DNA of 64,000 bases from Drosophila persimilis (taxonomy: Eukaryota; Arthropoda; Insecta; Diptera; Drosophilidae). The position numbers and the translations under genes are program-made. Positions within the stretch are counted from its first letter, which is position 1. The number at the start of each line of letters is the position of its first letter. Location: NCBI RefSeq assembly GCF_003286085.1, contig NW_020825706.1, forward strand, positions 2,976,001 to 3,040,000, given 5' to 3'. The notes under the pieces were generated by a model. That model did no database searches and was not told the DNA's origin. It saw only the letters and a list, made by a program, of their open reading frames with translations. This document shows positions 1 to 12,060 of the stretch, one piece after another.

Positions 1-1
1 C

Positions 2-3000
2 ACGCAAGCAACCATCGCCCTGGCCAATCGACTGGTGGGCGGTCTGGCCAGTGAGAATGTGCGCTGGGCAGAGGCTGTCAACAAGTGAGTGTCCCAGTGA
101 ATATCTCCTTATGTGCATCCTAGTTAATGTATCTGTATCTTCCACATAGCTTCGTGAAGCAGGGCATTACCTTACCCGGCGATATCCTACTCATTACCGC
201 CTTCATTTCCTATGTCGGTTGTTTCACGAAAGGATTTCGCATCGATCTACTGCTTAAGATGTGGACACCCTTTCTCAAGAGCATTGATCCACCCATACCC
301 ACAACCGAGAGTCTCGATCCCCTATCGCTGCTCACCGACGACACAACCGTTGCCGTTTGGACCAATGAGGGACTCCCCAGTGATCGCATGTCGATCGAGA
401 ATGCCACGATTCTGTCCAATTCGGATCGTTGGCCTCTGATGATCGACCCCCAGCTGCAGGGCGTCAAATGGATAAAGCAAAAGTATGGCGAGGATCTAAA
501 GGTTATACGGTTGGGTCAGCGCAGCTATTTGGAAAACATCGAGAAGTCCATTAATGCAGGCTGCACTGTGCTGATTGAGAATATTGATGAGAGCTTGGAC
601 CCAGTGCTCGATTCTTTATTGGGTCGCAATTTGATCAAGAAGGGAAAGTAAGTGTGGGAGGGTTCACACAGTACTTAAATAAAATATCTCATCCTTTGCA
701 GAGCCCTCAAAATCGGGGACAAAGAGGTCGAATACAACTCCAATTTCCGTTTGATTCTGCACACAAAACTAGCTAATCCGCACTACAAACCAGAGATGCA
801 AGCACAAACTACACTCATTAACTTTACCGTTACACGAGATGGCCTCGAAGATCAACTGCTGGCTGAAGTGGTGAAGGCCGAGCGCCCCGACCTGGAGGAA
901 CTGAAGGCCGAGTTGACCAAACAACAGAATGACTTCAAAATCATGCTGAAGAAACTGGAGGACGATCTGCTGTCGCGCCTTTCGTCGGCGGGTGAGAATA
1001 TTTTAGGTGACACTGCATTGGTAGAGAACCTGGAGACCACCAAGAGCACGGCATCAGAGATTGAGGTGAAGGTGGCGGAAGCCAAGATAACATCGAAGAA
1101 AATCGACAAGGCCCGTGAATACTACAGACCAGCAGCGGCCAGGGCCAGTCTGCTCTACTTTATACTGAACGAATTAAACACGATCAATCCGATCTATCAG
1201 TTCTCACTTAAGGTAGGCTAATAGGTCATATGTTGTATGGGAATGGATTTTGATTGTTCCTTTGATGTACAGGCTTTTAGTGTAGTGTTCCAAAAGGCCA
1301 TAGCCAAGGCTGATCCGGGCGAAACTTTGGATTTGCGCGTGTCCAATTTGATCGATTGCATTACGTATTCGGTCTTTCAGTATACTTCGCGTGGTCTTTT
1401 CGAATGCGACAAGCTAATCTTTGCCTCGCAAATGACATTTCAGGTGAGAGCTTCTATCACACTGATGTTTGATCTTTGATTAATGAATTGATTCCCACAG
1501 ATTCTACTTATGAACGAGGAGTTGACATCCGCGGAACTGGACTTCCTACTCCGCTTCCCGATCAAGCCACATGTGACAAGTCCTGTGGACTTCTTATCAA
1601 ACCAATCGTGGGGCGGAATTTGCAGTCTAGCGTCCAAGGATGAGTTCCGGAACTTGGATCGTGACATCGAAACGTCTTCGAAGCGCTGGAAGAAGCTTGT
1701 GGAATCGGAGCTGCCGGAGAAGGAGAAATTCCCACAGGAATGGAAGAACAAAACTGCTTTGCAGAGGCTCTGCATGATCAGAGCTTTAAGGCCCGATCGC
1801 ATGACCTATGCTTTAGCGTAAGTATCCGCCAGATACTCCGAAATTAAGTACGAATAATGTGTAATCCATTTCATTACAGTGACTTCATTGAGGAGAAACT
1901 GGGCTCCAAATATGTGGAGAGCCGTGCCATGGAGTTTGCCAAATCCTACGAGGAGGCCAGTCCATCCACACCGATCTTCTTTATACTCTCGCCAGGAGTT
2001 AATCCCCTGAAGGATGTGGAGGCTTTGGGCAAAACACTGGGCTTTACAATGGATCTCGGTAATTTCCATAATGTGTCATTGGGACAGGGTCAAGAAGCCA
2101 TTGCAGAGGCGGCCATGGATACAGCAGCGAAGAATGGCCACTGGGTGGTGTTACAGAATATTCATTTGGTGAGGAAATGGTTGCCCGTCCTTGAGAAGAA
2201 ACTGGAGTACTATGCCGAGGACTCGCATCCAGACTACCGCATGTTCCTGAGCGCAGAGCCAGCATCCACTCCCTCAGCTCACATTATACCACAGGTATGT
2301 CTACCTATAATCAATATTAAAGATGTAGTGATTTAATTTCCATATCGATTCTAGGGTATATTGGAATCATCGATCAAGATCACCAATGAGCCACCGACTG
2401 GCATGCTGGCGAATCTCCACAAGGCTCTGGACAACTTCACCCAGGAAACTCTGGAGATGTCGGGCAAGGAGGCCGAGTTCAAGGCCATTTTATTCTCCCT
2501 CTGCTACTTCCATGCCGTGGTGGCAGAGAGGCGCAAATTTGGCCCACAAGGCTGGAACAAGATCTATCCCTTTAATGTGGGTGACCTGAACATCAGTGTG
2601 TCAGTGCTGTACAACTATCTGGAGGCCAATGCCAAGGTGCCGTGGGAAGATCTGCGCTATCTGTTCGGGGAGATCATGTATGGGGGGCACATAACCGACG
2701 ACTGGGACAGGCGGCTGTGCATCACCTATCTGGAGGAGTATATGCAGCCGGATCTGGTGGATGGTGAGCTGTTTCTGGCGCCATCCTTTCCCGCACCGCC
2801 CAACACGGACTACCAGGGCTATCACAGCTATATAGACGATATGATGCCAGCGGAGTCGCCGTATCTGTATGGCCTGCATCCCAATGCGGAGATCGGGTTC
2901 CTAACCACGCGAGCGGAGAACATTTTCCGCACTGTTTTCGAGATGCAGCCACGCGACGCAGGTGCCGGGGGCGGGACAACGGTGACGCGCGAGGACAAGG

Positions 3001-4684
3001 TCAAGCAGATTGTCGATGAGATTATTGAGAAGCTGCCGGAGGAATTCAACATGATCGAGATCATGAACAAGGTGGAGGAGCGTACGCCCTATGTGATAGT
3101 GGCCTTTCAGGAGTGCGAGCGCATGAATTTCCTGACCAGCGAGATGAAGCGCAGCCTGAAGGAATTGGACTTGGGCTTAAAGGGTGAATTGACCATTACA
3201 TCGGACATGGAGGTGCTGGAGAATTCACTGTTTTTGGATCAAGTGCCGCCCATTTGGACGCAACGTGCGTATCCTTCGCTCTTGGGTCTCAACAATTGGT
3301 TCATCGACTTGTGCTTGCGTCTGCGAGAGCTGGAGACCTGGTCCACCGACTTTGTGGTAAGTCCATCCACTAAACAGTCCAAAAATGCTCTTAGCTGATT
3401 CGTTTCTTTTCACTCTGCAGCTTCCCTCTTGCGTCTGGCTGGCTGGGTTCTTCAATCCGCAGTCTCTACTCACAGCCATCATGCAGAGCACAGCGCGACG
3501 CAATGACTTGCCACTGGACAAGATGTGCCTGCAGTGTGACGTGACCAAGAAGCAGAAGGAGGAATTTACGTGAGATATGATACGCAATACCCAATTGACT
3601 CTTCAGATGACCCTCCCAGCGAGAGGGTGCTGGCATTTCTATATGCAAAAAGTATCGCTAATGCGGTGATTGTTTCGTTGTACATAGGAAGAGTGATATT
3701 TAACAGGGGTATTCCAGCTTTGGCTAGTTGTAACCTCTTTCCACAGTTTGTCGACCCTCCGGGGCCCCTTTTCTATGCCATGTAATCTATTTCATGCGAT
3801 GTTACAACATGTAGGGGGGAGGGCACTTCTGTTTCAACTGCGGCCAATGGCCAGCGACTGTCTTCGCTCCGAGTGTGTCTATTTATAGCCGCAATGCTAT
3901 TTCATAAGAGCTAATTTTAAAACACCACATAGAGTATAAATAGGAATTATTAATAGCATTGTAATTTACAATTGTCTGTGTGCCGCCTGATTGTGGCTGT
4001 CCGCTGTGCTGATTGCTTATTAAGTGGCGCCCTGGTCGACAAAACGTCGCACGTTTCACATGGCGTCGGCTGTCGCCGCTAAGCAAACAATGGCTTGGCA
4101 CCGGCGCACCGTCGCGACGTACAAGCAGATTAGCATCTAGACCAGCACCAGCCCCCCCAACTAATTAAACTACTATAGATAGACAGGCGGACAGACACTC
4201 GATTGAAAAGATCCACGATCTTGTAATTACAGAACGGCACCGCGCGATGGTTGCTGCGTGCACGGGATTTTCATGGAGGGCGCTCGATGGGATATACAGC
4301 AGGGCATCATAATGGAGTCGCGGCTCAAAGAACTCTATCCGTCAATGCCAGTGATCAATATTCGGGTGAGTTTTTTGTAATGCAAATTTTTGTTTGGTAA
4401 ATGCGAAAATCCGAGAATGCTGAATTGAGAATAGATCTGTGGCGTCTCTGAGTTGGCGCATGTTGGAATAAATTCCCAAAAAAACTAGATTCCATTCCAT
4501 TTCGAATTGTCTATTGCAGGCCATTACCCAAGACAAGCAAGACTTGAGGAATATGTACGAGTGCCCCGTCTACAAGACCCGAACTCGTGGCCCCACCACC
4601 TACGTCTCGAATTTGAATCTGAAAACCAAAGACAAGCCTGGCAAATGGATTCTGGCCGGTGTGGCCCTACTTCTGCAGACTTAA
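2..4684 (+). CDS. Dhc93AB: Axonemal dynein heavy chain, beta type (DNAH9/11/17 class), 3' ten exons, 5' end outside window
   Basis: This is the C-terminal 1147 residues of an outer-arm dynein beta heavy chain, the ATP-driven motor of cilia and sperm flagella. Exons I assign are 2-84, 150-647, 702-1212, 1273-1443, 1501-1817, 1880-2294, 2355-3356, 3421-3569, 4233-4365 and 4520-4684. They sum to 3444 nt with compatible phases, GT-AG borders and no stop before TAA at 4682-4684. The fragment starts at the base of the stalk ([20 protein letters not shown]). AAA5 follows ([33 protein letters not shown]), then AAA6 ([24 protein letters not shown]), then the C-terminal domain ([34 protein letters not shown]). 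These blocks are characteristic of the DNAH9/11/17 class. Most introns are 54-65 bp; the exceptions are 3570-4232 (663 bp, nothing recognised in it) and 4366-4519. The symbol is an inference: Drosophila also has a Y-linked beta-type dynein (kl-5), but compact introns favour Dhc93AB. Confidence 0.93.
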
Positions 4685-4885
4685 ATCGGAAACTAATTAG
4701 TTTTCTTTCTGTATTCCTAACCTATTTAGTAGAATTTTATAGCTGAAATTTGGAATAATTCGCAATTTAGAAAGACATCTCTGTAGTACAATAATAGACC
4801 TAAGATTCGTAGACTTATATACAAATGTTTCTAGTAGAATTCAGACTTAACTTTCGATTGAACTTCTTTGTAGTGCACTTTTTGA

Positions 4886-4891
4886 AATAAA
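4886..4891 (+). terminator. Poly(A) signal AATAAA of the dynein gene
   Basis: A canonical AATAAA lies about 200 bp after the dynein stop codon and is the first such hexamer downstream of it. Assignment to this gene is by position only. Confidence 0.6.
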
Positions 4892-6045
4892 TCACTTCCT
4901 AAGTAGTCTTGCCTTAGGCGCACTAGCATAAAAACTTAACAGAAAAGCGACATTTTGTTTACCTTACTGGGGAAATCTCCAAGGCCAAATCCAAAGATTA
5001 CTTTCTATGGGTAAGAACGATGCATATTTTCATATAATTGTGACTCAATTTTTGTTTGCTTAAAGGTAAAAACCCCAAGGAAATCACCTAATTACGCATG
5101 AAACAATACCACCCATCAATTTGGATGATATTCCTGGCTGATAATCGTATGCCGCTGATAAGACTATAAATTTCTATGAGCTTGAGAGCCATGAGAGAAA
5201 CGCATACAAAAAATCCCAAAAATGTAAAAGAAAAATTCTAAATCAAAAGCGTCGCGTATCCATAAATAACAGACCTACATATAGTTATGGATATACATAT
5301 GCTACAATACGTATGAAATGTCTGAAACGGAACCATCAAAGAAAATTCATAGACATTTCTGGGGTGGAGTGAACTCGTGGCCGTCGCAAATTGAAACAAT
5401 TTTCACATATTTTTGCCTTTGGTTTTATTTAATTTTGAATTTTTGTTGTATCTCTCTCTTTCTGATAAGCGTGCGACTGCTTTGGGGTACGAGTCCGGTG
5501 GTCCGGTGGTCTGCCGGTCTGGCGGTCTGGCGGTCGATTATGCTGACGAAATTTTCGAAGATGCCACAGCAGCAGCAGCATTGGGCAGCATCGCGAACCA
5601 AGAGAGAGAACAGTATTGAACGGTACGTGAACCAATTAACAGCGGCTGGCCGAGGACGAGAATTTTTAGCAACAGCATTTCTGTGACTGCATAAATACAT
5701 GAATAATTCAAATACAAAACTCCAGCCAGCAACAACAAGGTGGACAACGACAACGACAGCGACAACGTGACGTGACGTGACTTGCCTATAGAGAGAGAGA
5801 AGTATCGATCAAACGATCGCCCAATCTACCGATCGATCGGATCGGTGTTCGTATGAATCTTCCAGCCAAGCTAACAGCAAGCCACCACCATCGCAAATAC
5901 TCGTACAAAACAAAAAACAATACAATACTCGTATAAGAATAAGAAAAAAGTAAAGAGTAAAGGCAAAATGTTGTACAGAGAAACGAAAAAAAGAAAATTG
6001 AAGACGACGACACGAGCGTAAATCTTTTTAGCATGAAAAAAATTC
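4892..6045. other. Intergenic region, AT-rich then low-complexity
   Basis: I see no gene here. The first part is AT-rich. From about 5480 it contains a short degenerate GGTC/GGCGGTCT run (5495-5535), CAG-type runs (5565-5580), and a GATC-rich block near 5800-5845 (CGATCAAACGATCG, CGATCGATCGGATCG). It may be the upstream regulatory region of the small secreted-protein gene that follows. Confidence 0.5.
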
Positions 6046-6083
6046 TATAAAACTAACAGACACTGTGTGGTCGGACATCATTC
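6046..6083 (+). promoter_or_regulatory. Candidate TATA + Inr for the Kazal-like gene
   Basis: TATAAAA at 6046-6052 lies 34 bp before the A of an initiator-like TCATTC (6078-6083). This would imply an 830-nt 5' leader, unusually long for an 80-aa protein. A second initiator TCAGTT sits at 6473-6478 without TATA or DPE. Either could be the true start, so this is a weak call. Confidence 0.25.
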
Positions 6084-6913
6084 GTGCGCTACGACGGCAA
6101 ACGGCAGACGACAGCCATCAGAGCCAGATACAGATAGCCAGCCAGCCAGCCAGTCGGACAGTCATTGATTGATTGATTGCTGGACCCCAGCGCAAGCCCA
6201 AAACCCAAACCCAAACCAAACTCAAACTCGAAACTGAAATTGAAAATCGAATCGCTGTGCAGCCAGCAGTATCCGTATCTGTATCTGTATCTGTATCTAA
6301 CAGCGGACGGACCACAACCAACCCATCCCATCCCATCACATCCCATCCTATCGCAGCATCCAACGTCCAGTCGCAGTCGTCAAGCCATCAATCAGTCATT
6401 TAGTCAGTTTGTCAATCGACCACTCGGACGCTGGACGCTGGCTGGAGGATATCTTTGCGCGGCGCTTTAGTTTCAGTTCGCATTTGGACGCGTGCTGGTG
6501 CGGCATCGCCGAGACAGAGAGTCGAGTCGAATCGAATCAAATCGTATTGGATTGAATCAGAATCACAACCCAGAAGCAGAAGCAGAAGCACACACGGAAT
6601 CAGAATCAGAATCGTCCGCGATTAAACATTTATATACGTAACAACAAAAACAGACACACACAAACACACGTGTCTGAAGTTCAGTGACAAGCCCCAACTC
6701 GGGAATATATATTTTATAGAATATATTGAATCATTTCGGTTGACTTTTAATCAACTCAACGGCAGCCACGGCATATTCAATTCGTCTAACCCCCAAAGTT
6801 CACACGCAGCAAAAAACTATTGTGCAAAGTGCGTTTAAAGCAGCTAAAGTGCGGAAGTGAAGATCCTAAAATACCTGCGGCAATTAATCGGAAGTCAACA
6901 AATATTTAACAAT

Positions 6914-8036
6914 ATGAAGCTGTTTGCAGTATTTTTGGCATGTACGTACAAATGGGAATATCTTTTGTTAAGTTTAGTGAGAATATATCAAAGGAACATC
7001 GAATGGGTTTAAGCAAAGATTAGATTCCTTCCGTTGAAAATTGTAAAAACTAAGAATGAAAATATTTCAATTCTTTCCATAGTAAAATAATCTTTTTAAT
7101 GTGGCATTTTTCTATACGAGTATCAATGTCCAGTGCACTGTGACTCATTTATTGACAATTGCTACAATTAATCTCAGAAATATGAAACATGACTATAAAT
7201 TTTTCGCCAAAGCAGCAACAGCAATAGCAACAAGAGTCTGACCTATTTCAACGATTTGGCCTGGGGAAATCCACATTTCCATGAATCTCAAATTATAGGA
7301 GCAAAATGAGGCCCGCTCCATTCAAATGCAATGGCAAAACTTATGAATGGAAAGTTTCAGAGATTCATTGAGTCATTTAACTATCAGATTAGGTCGTTTG
7401 GGCAAGGCCAGATTCTCGGATTTAGTTTGGCATTGCGTGCTGCTGACATGGTTAATTGGGTATGCAGCACTAATGCCGACTGCTGGAGACTGTGCCAGCC
7501 CCATCCCCAGCCGCCGCCTCTGGGTATGGGGTTCGACATGCCAGACGCTCTGGCGTCGCGAAGAATCGATGGGCGTACTGGTGCTGGTGTTGGCGGAGAT
7601 GTGGGTGATATCATGGGGGATTGATCAAGAGCACTTTGTATGCGGGTCTGGTCGACGGGTTTCGAGTGATTCTTTTCGCACGCCTCCTGCCTAACTAACT
7701 AACAAACTCTGCTGTGATGTCTTTGTCTATTTATAGTGGCGCTGTATGCCCTGACAGTGGTCCAGGGCCTCAGCCTTCCCGATCCCAATGTGAAGTGTGC
7801 CATGGATTGTGATACGCAGGAGTATGCAGCCATTTGTGCAGCGGATGACAAGGGTACCACCAGGACCTATCGCAATCTGTGTGTAATGAAGACGGAGAAT
7901 TGCCTGCAGAATGCAAGTGAGTACAAAAAATGAGAGCTGTATTCCCATCCTTATATTCTTAACTGATTCATATCCCTTCTTTTCTGTTGTGATATTTACA
8001 GGCTTCCAAAAGATCAGCGACAAGGAGTGTCCGTAG
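6914..8036 (+). CDS. Small secreted Kazal-like six-cysteine protein (80 aa, three coding exons)
   Basis: Coding exons are 6914-6941, 7737-7916 and 8002-8036 (243 nt, 80 aa plus TAG at 8034-8036), all with GT-AG introns. The first coding exon holds only nine codons and one base; intron 1 is 795 bp and splits the signal peptide. The protein opens MKLFAVFLALALYALTVVQG, a clear signal peptide of about 20-22 residues. The mature chain has six cysteines with spacing like the Kazal fold: C-AMD-C, then CDTQEYAAIC, then a Tyr-containing stretch (TTRTYRNLC), VMKTENC and a final KECP. Kazal domains are usually serine-protease inhibitors; secretion plus spacing suggests an extracellular inhibitor or a Kazal-derived peptide. 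One NAS N-glycosylation site lies across the second splice junction. The inhibitory target and tissue cannot be told from sequence. I do not recognise a specific named gene. Confidence 0.85.
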
Positions 8037-8217
8037 AGCGATCTATAGTCCAGCAGGAAGAACTTAATCATGAGGATGCTGGAGGGGTCTTCTTTCTGGC
8101 GTGGTATTTGTGTGTGATATTTTTAAGTTGTACTTCAGCGGAATACAGAACACGCCCCCGAATGTAATGCAGAACTATACCGTATTCTATAATTATTACG
8201 TATAATTTTAAATATTA

Positions 8218-8223
8218 AATAAA
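8218..8223 (+). terminator. Poly(A) signal AATAAA of the Kazal-like gene
   Basis: AATAAA lies 182 bp after the stop codon in an AT-rich 3' region. Confidence 0.6.
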
Positions 8224-8627
8224 GTAATCTAAATACGCACCTTAAGCCAATGCTTAGTCCGTCATAGTTTTCCTTTAATAAGCGATGACTTCATTCTCAT
8301 TAATTTACATTCACCCCAGTGAACAATCAATCCATGCTCCCCCAGCCATTCTACCACCCTGATCCCCTAATCTCTGCCCTGCCCTCGTATTGCTCAAATT
8401 GAAATTAAGTCATCGGACTGATTTAGCAAATCGTTTCTTGATAGTCCGCCCAGCTCACACACAATACACGCGCTGTTGCTACGCATCACGTGTTTCGTCA
8501 CTCGGTTAACATAAAACGGATCGCCATCTCCGTCAGCATTTGGAACATTCGCAGCTGATAATAGACACCGACACCCCCTTCTGTGCATTAGATAGCTAGC
8601 TGATTTACTATCGAGTAGTCAGGCAAA

Positions 8628-8802
8628 ATTATCCTTTATGCAGACCGACTAAACCTTTGGCTCAAGCAGTCAGAACCTAAAAACTGAAGGTTTGGTTCAA
8701 GCAGTGCGACTCTGAACTTGCAGAATTATCCTTTAAGCAGTTAATCGACTATACCTAACGCTTTGGCTGAAGCAGTGAGAATCTGAAACCTGAAGGTTTT
8801 GC
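8628..8802. repeat. Degenerate tandem duplication, unit about 95 bp
   Basis: Two diverged units start with ATTATCCTTTA (8628 and 8723). Both continue with a TTTGGCT(C/G)AAGCAGT block and end in an AACTGAAGGTTT / AACCTGAAGGTTT block. They lie at the 3' end of the relic gene on the minus strand, so they may represent duplicated C-terminal or 3' UTR sequence. Confidence 0.6.
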
Positions 8803-9207
8803 TCTTTTTTGCTGGGTTTGTGCTTGGGCTTGGGCTATGATGCGAGTCTTTTCTCCTTCGACCTGGCGAAGGACCGGTCTCCTAGAGCGGGCTCTAGTAA
8901 ACTGCTCCGGCTTCTGCTTCATTTGGGCAGCAGGCGACTCCTCTTTATCGTCCTCCCCTTTTACCTCGTCCTCGATGGCAACGTTGCGACACACGTGCGC
9001 AGCACGGCATCTGTTTTTCCTCGATATACTCGTACAATGTTTGTGGTGCATCCTCGCCTTCCAGCAACAGATCTTCCTCCATTCTCATGCTGACATCTTC
9101 ATAGGAACCGTCGTCAATGTGCTTTTTTGTGCTTTTTCTCCTCCTTTTTCTCCTTGTCGCCAGCCAGATACTATCTAGCCGATTATCTTACCATTTTGCA
9201 TGGACAT
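8755..9207 (-). pseudogene. Decayed gene remnant, charged/Lys-Glu-rich protein
   Basis: On the minus strand an ATG at 9207 opens MSMQN and then meets a GTAAGA donor. The intron that should follow is almost absent: a stop falls within 30 nt, and no normal acceptor of usual intron length is present. Coding-like sequence resumes near 9150 (KKHIDDGSYEDVSMRMEEDL, then LYEYIEEKQM). It is frame-shifted near 9000 and continues in another frame (NVAIEDEVKGEDDKEESPAA, then RARSRRPVL), ending at a stop near 8755. The acidic/basic composition on both sides of the shift differs from surrounding DNA and looks like one former reading frame. An M1BP-type motif lies 45 bp upstream of the ATG. The source gene is not recognised. 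It could alternatively be a live gene whose exon structure I have misread. Confidence 0.45.
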
Positions 9208-9251
9208 TTTCCAAATTTGTATATTCAAATTATTTAAAACGAAGTTGCTTA

Positions 9252-9262
9252 CAGTGTGACCG
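9252..9262 (-). promoter_or_regulatory. M1BP (Motif 1) element
   Basis: CAGTGTGACCG on the plus strand is the reverse complement of the Motif 1 consensus YGGTCACACTR, found at Drosophila housekeeping promoters. It lies just upstream of the relic minus-strand ATG at 9207. It is followed by repeated ATATACCGTC-type words (9280-9325) that often accompany such promoters. Confidence 0.55.
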
Positions 9263-9299
9263 CGCATTTATCGTTAAAATATACCGTCCGACCCTCTGA

Positions 9300-11787
9300 T
9301 ATATACCAAAATATACCGTCTCATTTTAAAAATATAACGGAAATATACTAACGAATTTCAGTTCCAGTATACATATTTCTCGTTTTTGTTTTTCCGTCCA
9401 ATATTACTAGATAGATAGATCTCTCAGCCCTGCCCAGTTAATTTTATACAATTAATTAATCAATTTTCTACTTGACGGGTTTATTTTAAATAGTTGCTTT
9501 TATTGGATTTTGCCTAAAAAACGGTTTAAACAAAAAAGTTCCACAAAAAAACAGTCGCAATGTTGTCACGTCAATGTTGCTGGTATTTGAAGACTTGTTA
9601 CTTGTCAACCGGAGTATGGGAATTTTTATACCCTATTAATGTATTTCAATCTAAGAAATTTTCTCAAATTAATATGCTCTAGACGTATTCATGCTTTGGA
9701 TTAGTTTCCTGTATATCCTATATATCCCTTTCGCAATTTTATAATATCCTTTTCGCTAGGGTATGAAAACTTTTGGAGTGCATGGAATGAGACTCATTGC
9801 TGCCTACCGGTTCAAGGAGAGCCTTTCCCGATTCAAGTTCGCTTATCGATACTAACCGCGAGAGTTGCGCGCCGAATAGAAATGGTCTGAAAGTGAATGA
9901 GCGAAAATGATTTAAATGCAATCTATTGGAATAAATAAAACATGTAAGTACGATTCGTGAGCGAATATTTTCTTCTAAAATATACATTTGAAAATTAAAT
10001 TAAATTTGTTGGGATGTTAAAATATTGATAGTCAATACATCGATATGTGTTTTACCTGTGGTGTCATCGGTATTTTTGTGCGATAGTTCGGCGGTTTATT
10101 TTAAATAGAGCTTTAAATAGCTCTTGGACAGAGTTGCCATACTGCGTGTCAGTGTGACTCTATCTTTTACACGGTAACTACACAAGTGCTACATGTCAAC
10201 TACATATCCTTCTACATATACTTCGAAATGTCACTCTGGGATTATCGTTTTTTGGAACTCAAAAGTATTATTTGAAAAAATTGAATTCAAAGTAACGATT
10301 CGAGGTCTGAACTCTAAGAATGCTAAAATATTATGCGTGTATTATTTCTGGGGTTTTTAAATATTTATTGGCAGTCCGGCAGTCTAAGGACTAAAAAACA
10401 GCCAATCTTGTAGAAAATTATTTCATCAATCGGATAAAACTACGTGGGCATGGCTGTGGTTTCTATCTAGCTTTCGTTTATGCTGTTGCTGTTTGATCAA
10501 AAGTGCTGTTGCTGTGCGTCTGCCTACAGTGGCTTCAGACAGAAAATCCAGATGCGCATACACAGGTTTATTTTTAAGAGAAAATTAACCGGAACTTTAA
10601 GTTCAGTCGATGAACTGCTTGCAGGATGGTATCAAGGGATAATTTCGTTAGGACTTAAGCAAGCTCAGTCATTCATACAAACAGTTTAAAATCTTTGTAG
10701 GAAACGAAATCCATCAACAAAAGCCTTAAAAAAAACCAAACCTTAAGGAAAAATTTGGCTTCCAAAGTTATTTCAGAGCGAAAATATTTAAATGACCCAC
10801 CTCAATCCAGATGTATTGTTATACGTGCGGCATCTCCTAATGGCGGGCTTTATCTCTTAGCCAGAGACCCCAAGCCCTACCCCATACATATGTATGGCGC
10901 TCTGAGAAATGTGAGCATATTCCAGTGATTAATGCAGGACCTGGCCGATGAGGCCCCACCACATCGAGGACCCTCAGGGGGGTCCGCGTCTCTCGACTCG
11001 CAACGCGAGTGGATAAGGAGTCGGTGGGTGCGGCGCCACTTGCCCCGTAATTAAACTTGATTAATTGTCTAGTCAGCATGAAGGTAAAAATCGGCGTACC
11101 CATGATAACAAAACGGAAATGGAAATTAATTAATACGAACCCCAAGAACACAAAAAGAAATAATGAAAAAGTTTTCTTTGGGTTATCGAAGACCATCTAA
11201 CCCCAACACCTATCAGAGATATGTGGATAAGAGGGGGATCTAAAAGCCTCCTCCGAACCGTCCTAGGAGAACGGTAAACAAGAGATCCAGAAGGCAAAAG
11301 GGACTGAGTGTGTTCTTTTACCAAAAATAATTATCATCCAATTTATTTTTCACCTGTCTCCGAGCTTACGAGTACGTATAGTACATATCTCAGTTCAGCC
11401 ATTTTCGAATCTACTTCGCAAAAATTCCATAATCAGCAAACAAATAAATAAACAGCTGGAAAACTTTCCGGATACTTTTTGCACCTTGTGCACGTAAAGG
11501 GTTTCATTTTGTCTTGGCACGCAAACTTCTGAGCCAACTCGGCGATGGCAGCCAAAGAAATTTATTTAATTTGCAGTATTTGCATTAAGAAGTTAAGTAA
11601 GGAGTAATGCCGGCAGGCGGCAGGGCAGCCATCTGAAGGCGTAAGTCGAGCCGATGTTATCGATTAACGAAGCTGCGGAAGGTAGGATCAGGCATTCTAC
11701 AAAAAACCTCGAAAATCGAAGGATTCCGGATCCGTTCTGTCCATAAATATCAAGCCAGAGCATCCTGTGAACAAGGGTATGAATTTG
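9300..11787. other. Intergenic, AT-rich, with housekeeping-promoter words and unidentified repeat debris
   Basis: No intact gene is seen. A 16-bp direct repeat (GGTTTATTTTAAATAG) occurs at 9478 and 10093. From 9610 to 9770 a TATACCCT ... AGGGTATGA pair in inverted orientation resembles decayed Helentron-type ends. 10830-11040 is more GC-rich and may be old transposon debris, but I cannot name it. Confidence 0.4.
9844..9851. promoter_or_regulatory. DRE motif (TATCGATA)
   Basis: This is a perfect palindromic DREF-binding site. Further housekeeping-like words follow at 10038-10046 (ATCGATATG) and 10151-10161 (CAGTGTGACTC, one mismatch to Motif 1). No intact gene lies next to it, so it may belong to a lost gene or act as a boundary element. 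Confidence 0.5.
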
Positions 11788-12060
11788 TATACCTGATACT
11801 CAAAATGAGTATGGGGGTATATTAGATTTGTGGTGAAAATGGATGTGTGTAACGTCCAGAAGGAATCGTTTCGACCCCATAAAGTATTCTTGATCAGCAT
11901 CAATAGCCGAGTCCATTGAGCCCTGTCTGTCTGTCTGTCCGTCCCTATCAGCGCCTAGTACTCAAAGAGTATAAGAGCTAGAGCAACGAAATTTTATATC
12001 CGGACTTCTGTTATATGTCAATGTTACAAGTACATATATTTCAAAATTTCGTTCCTCCTC

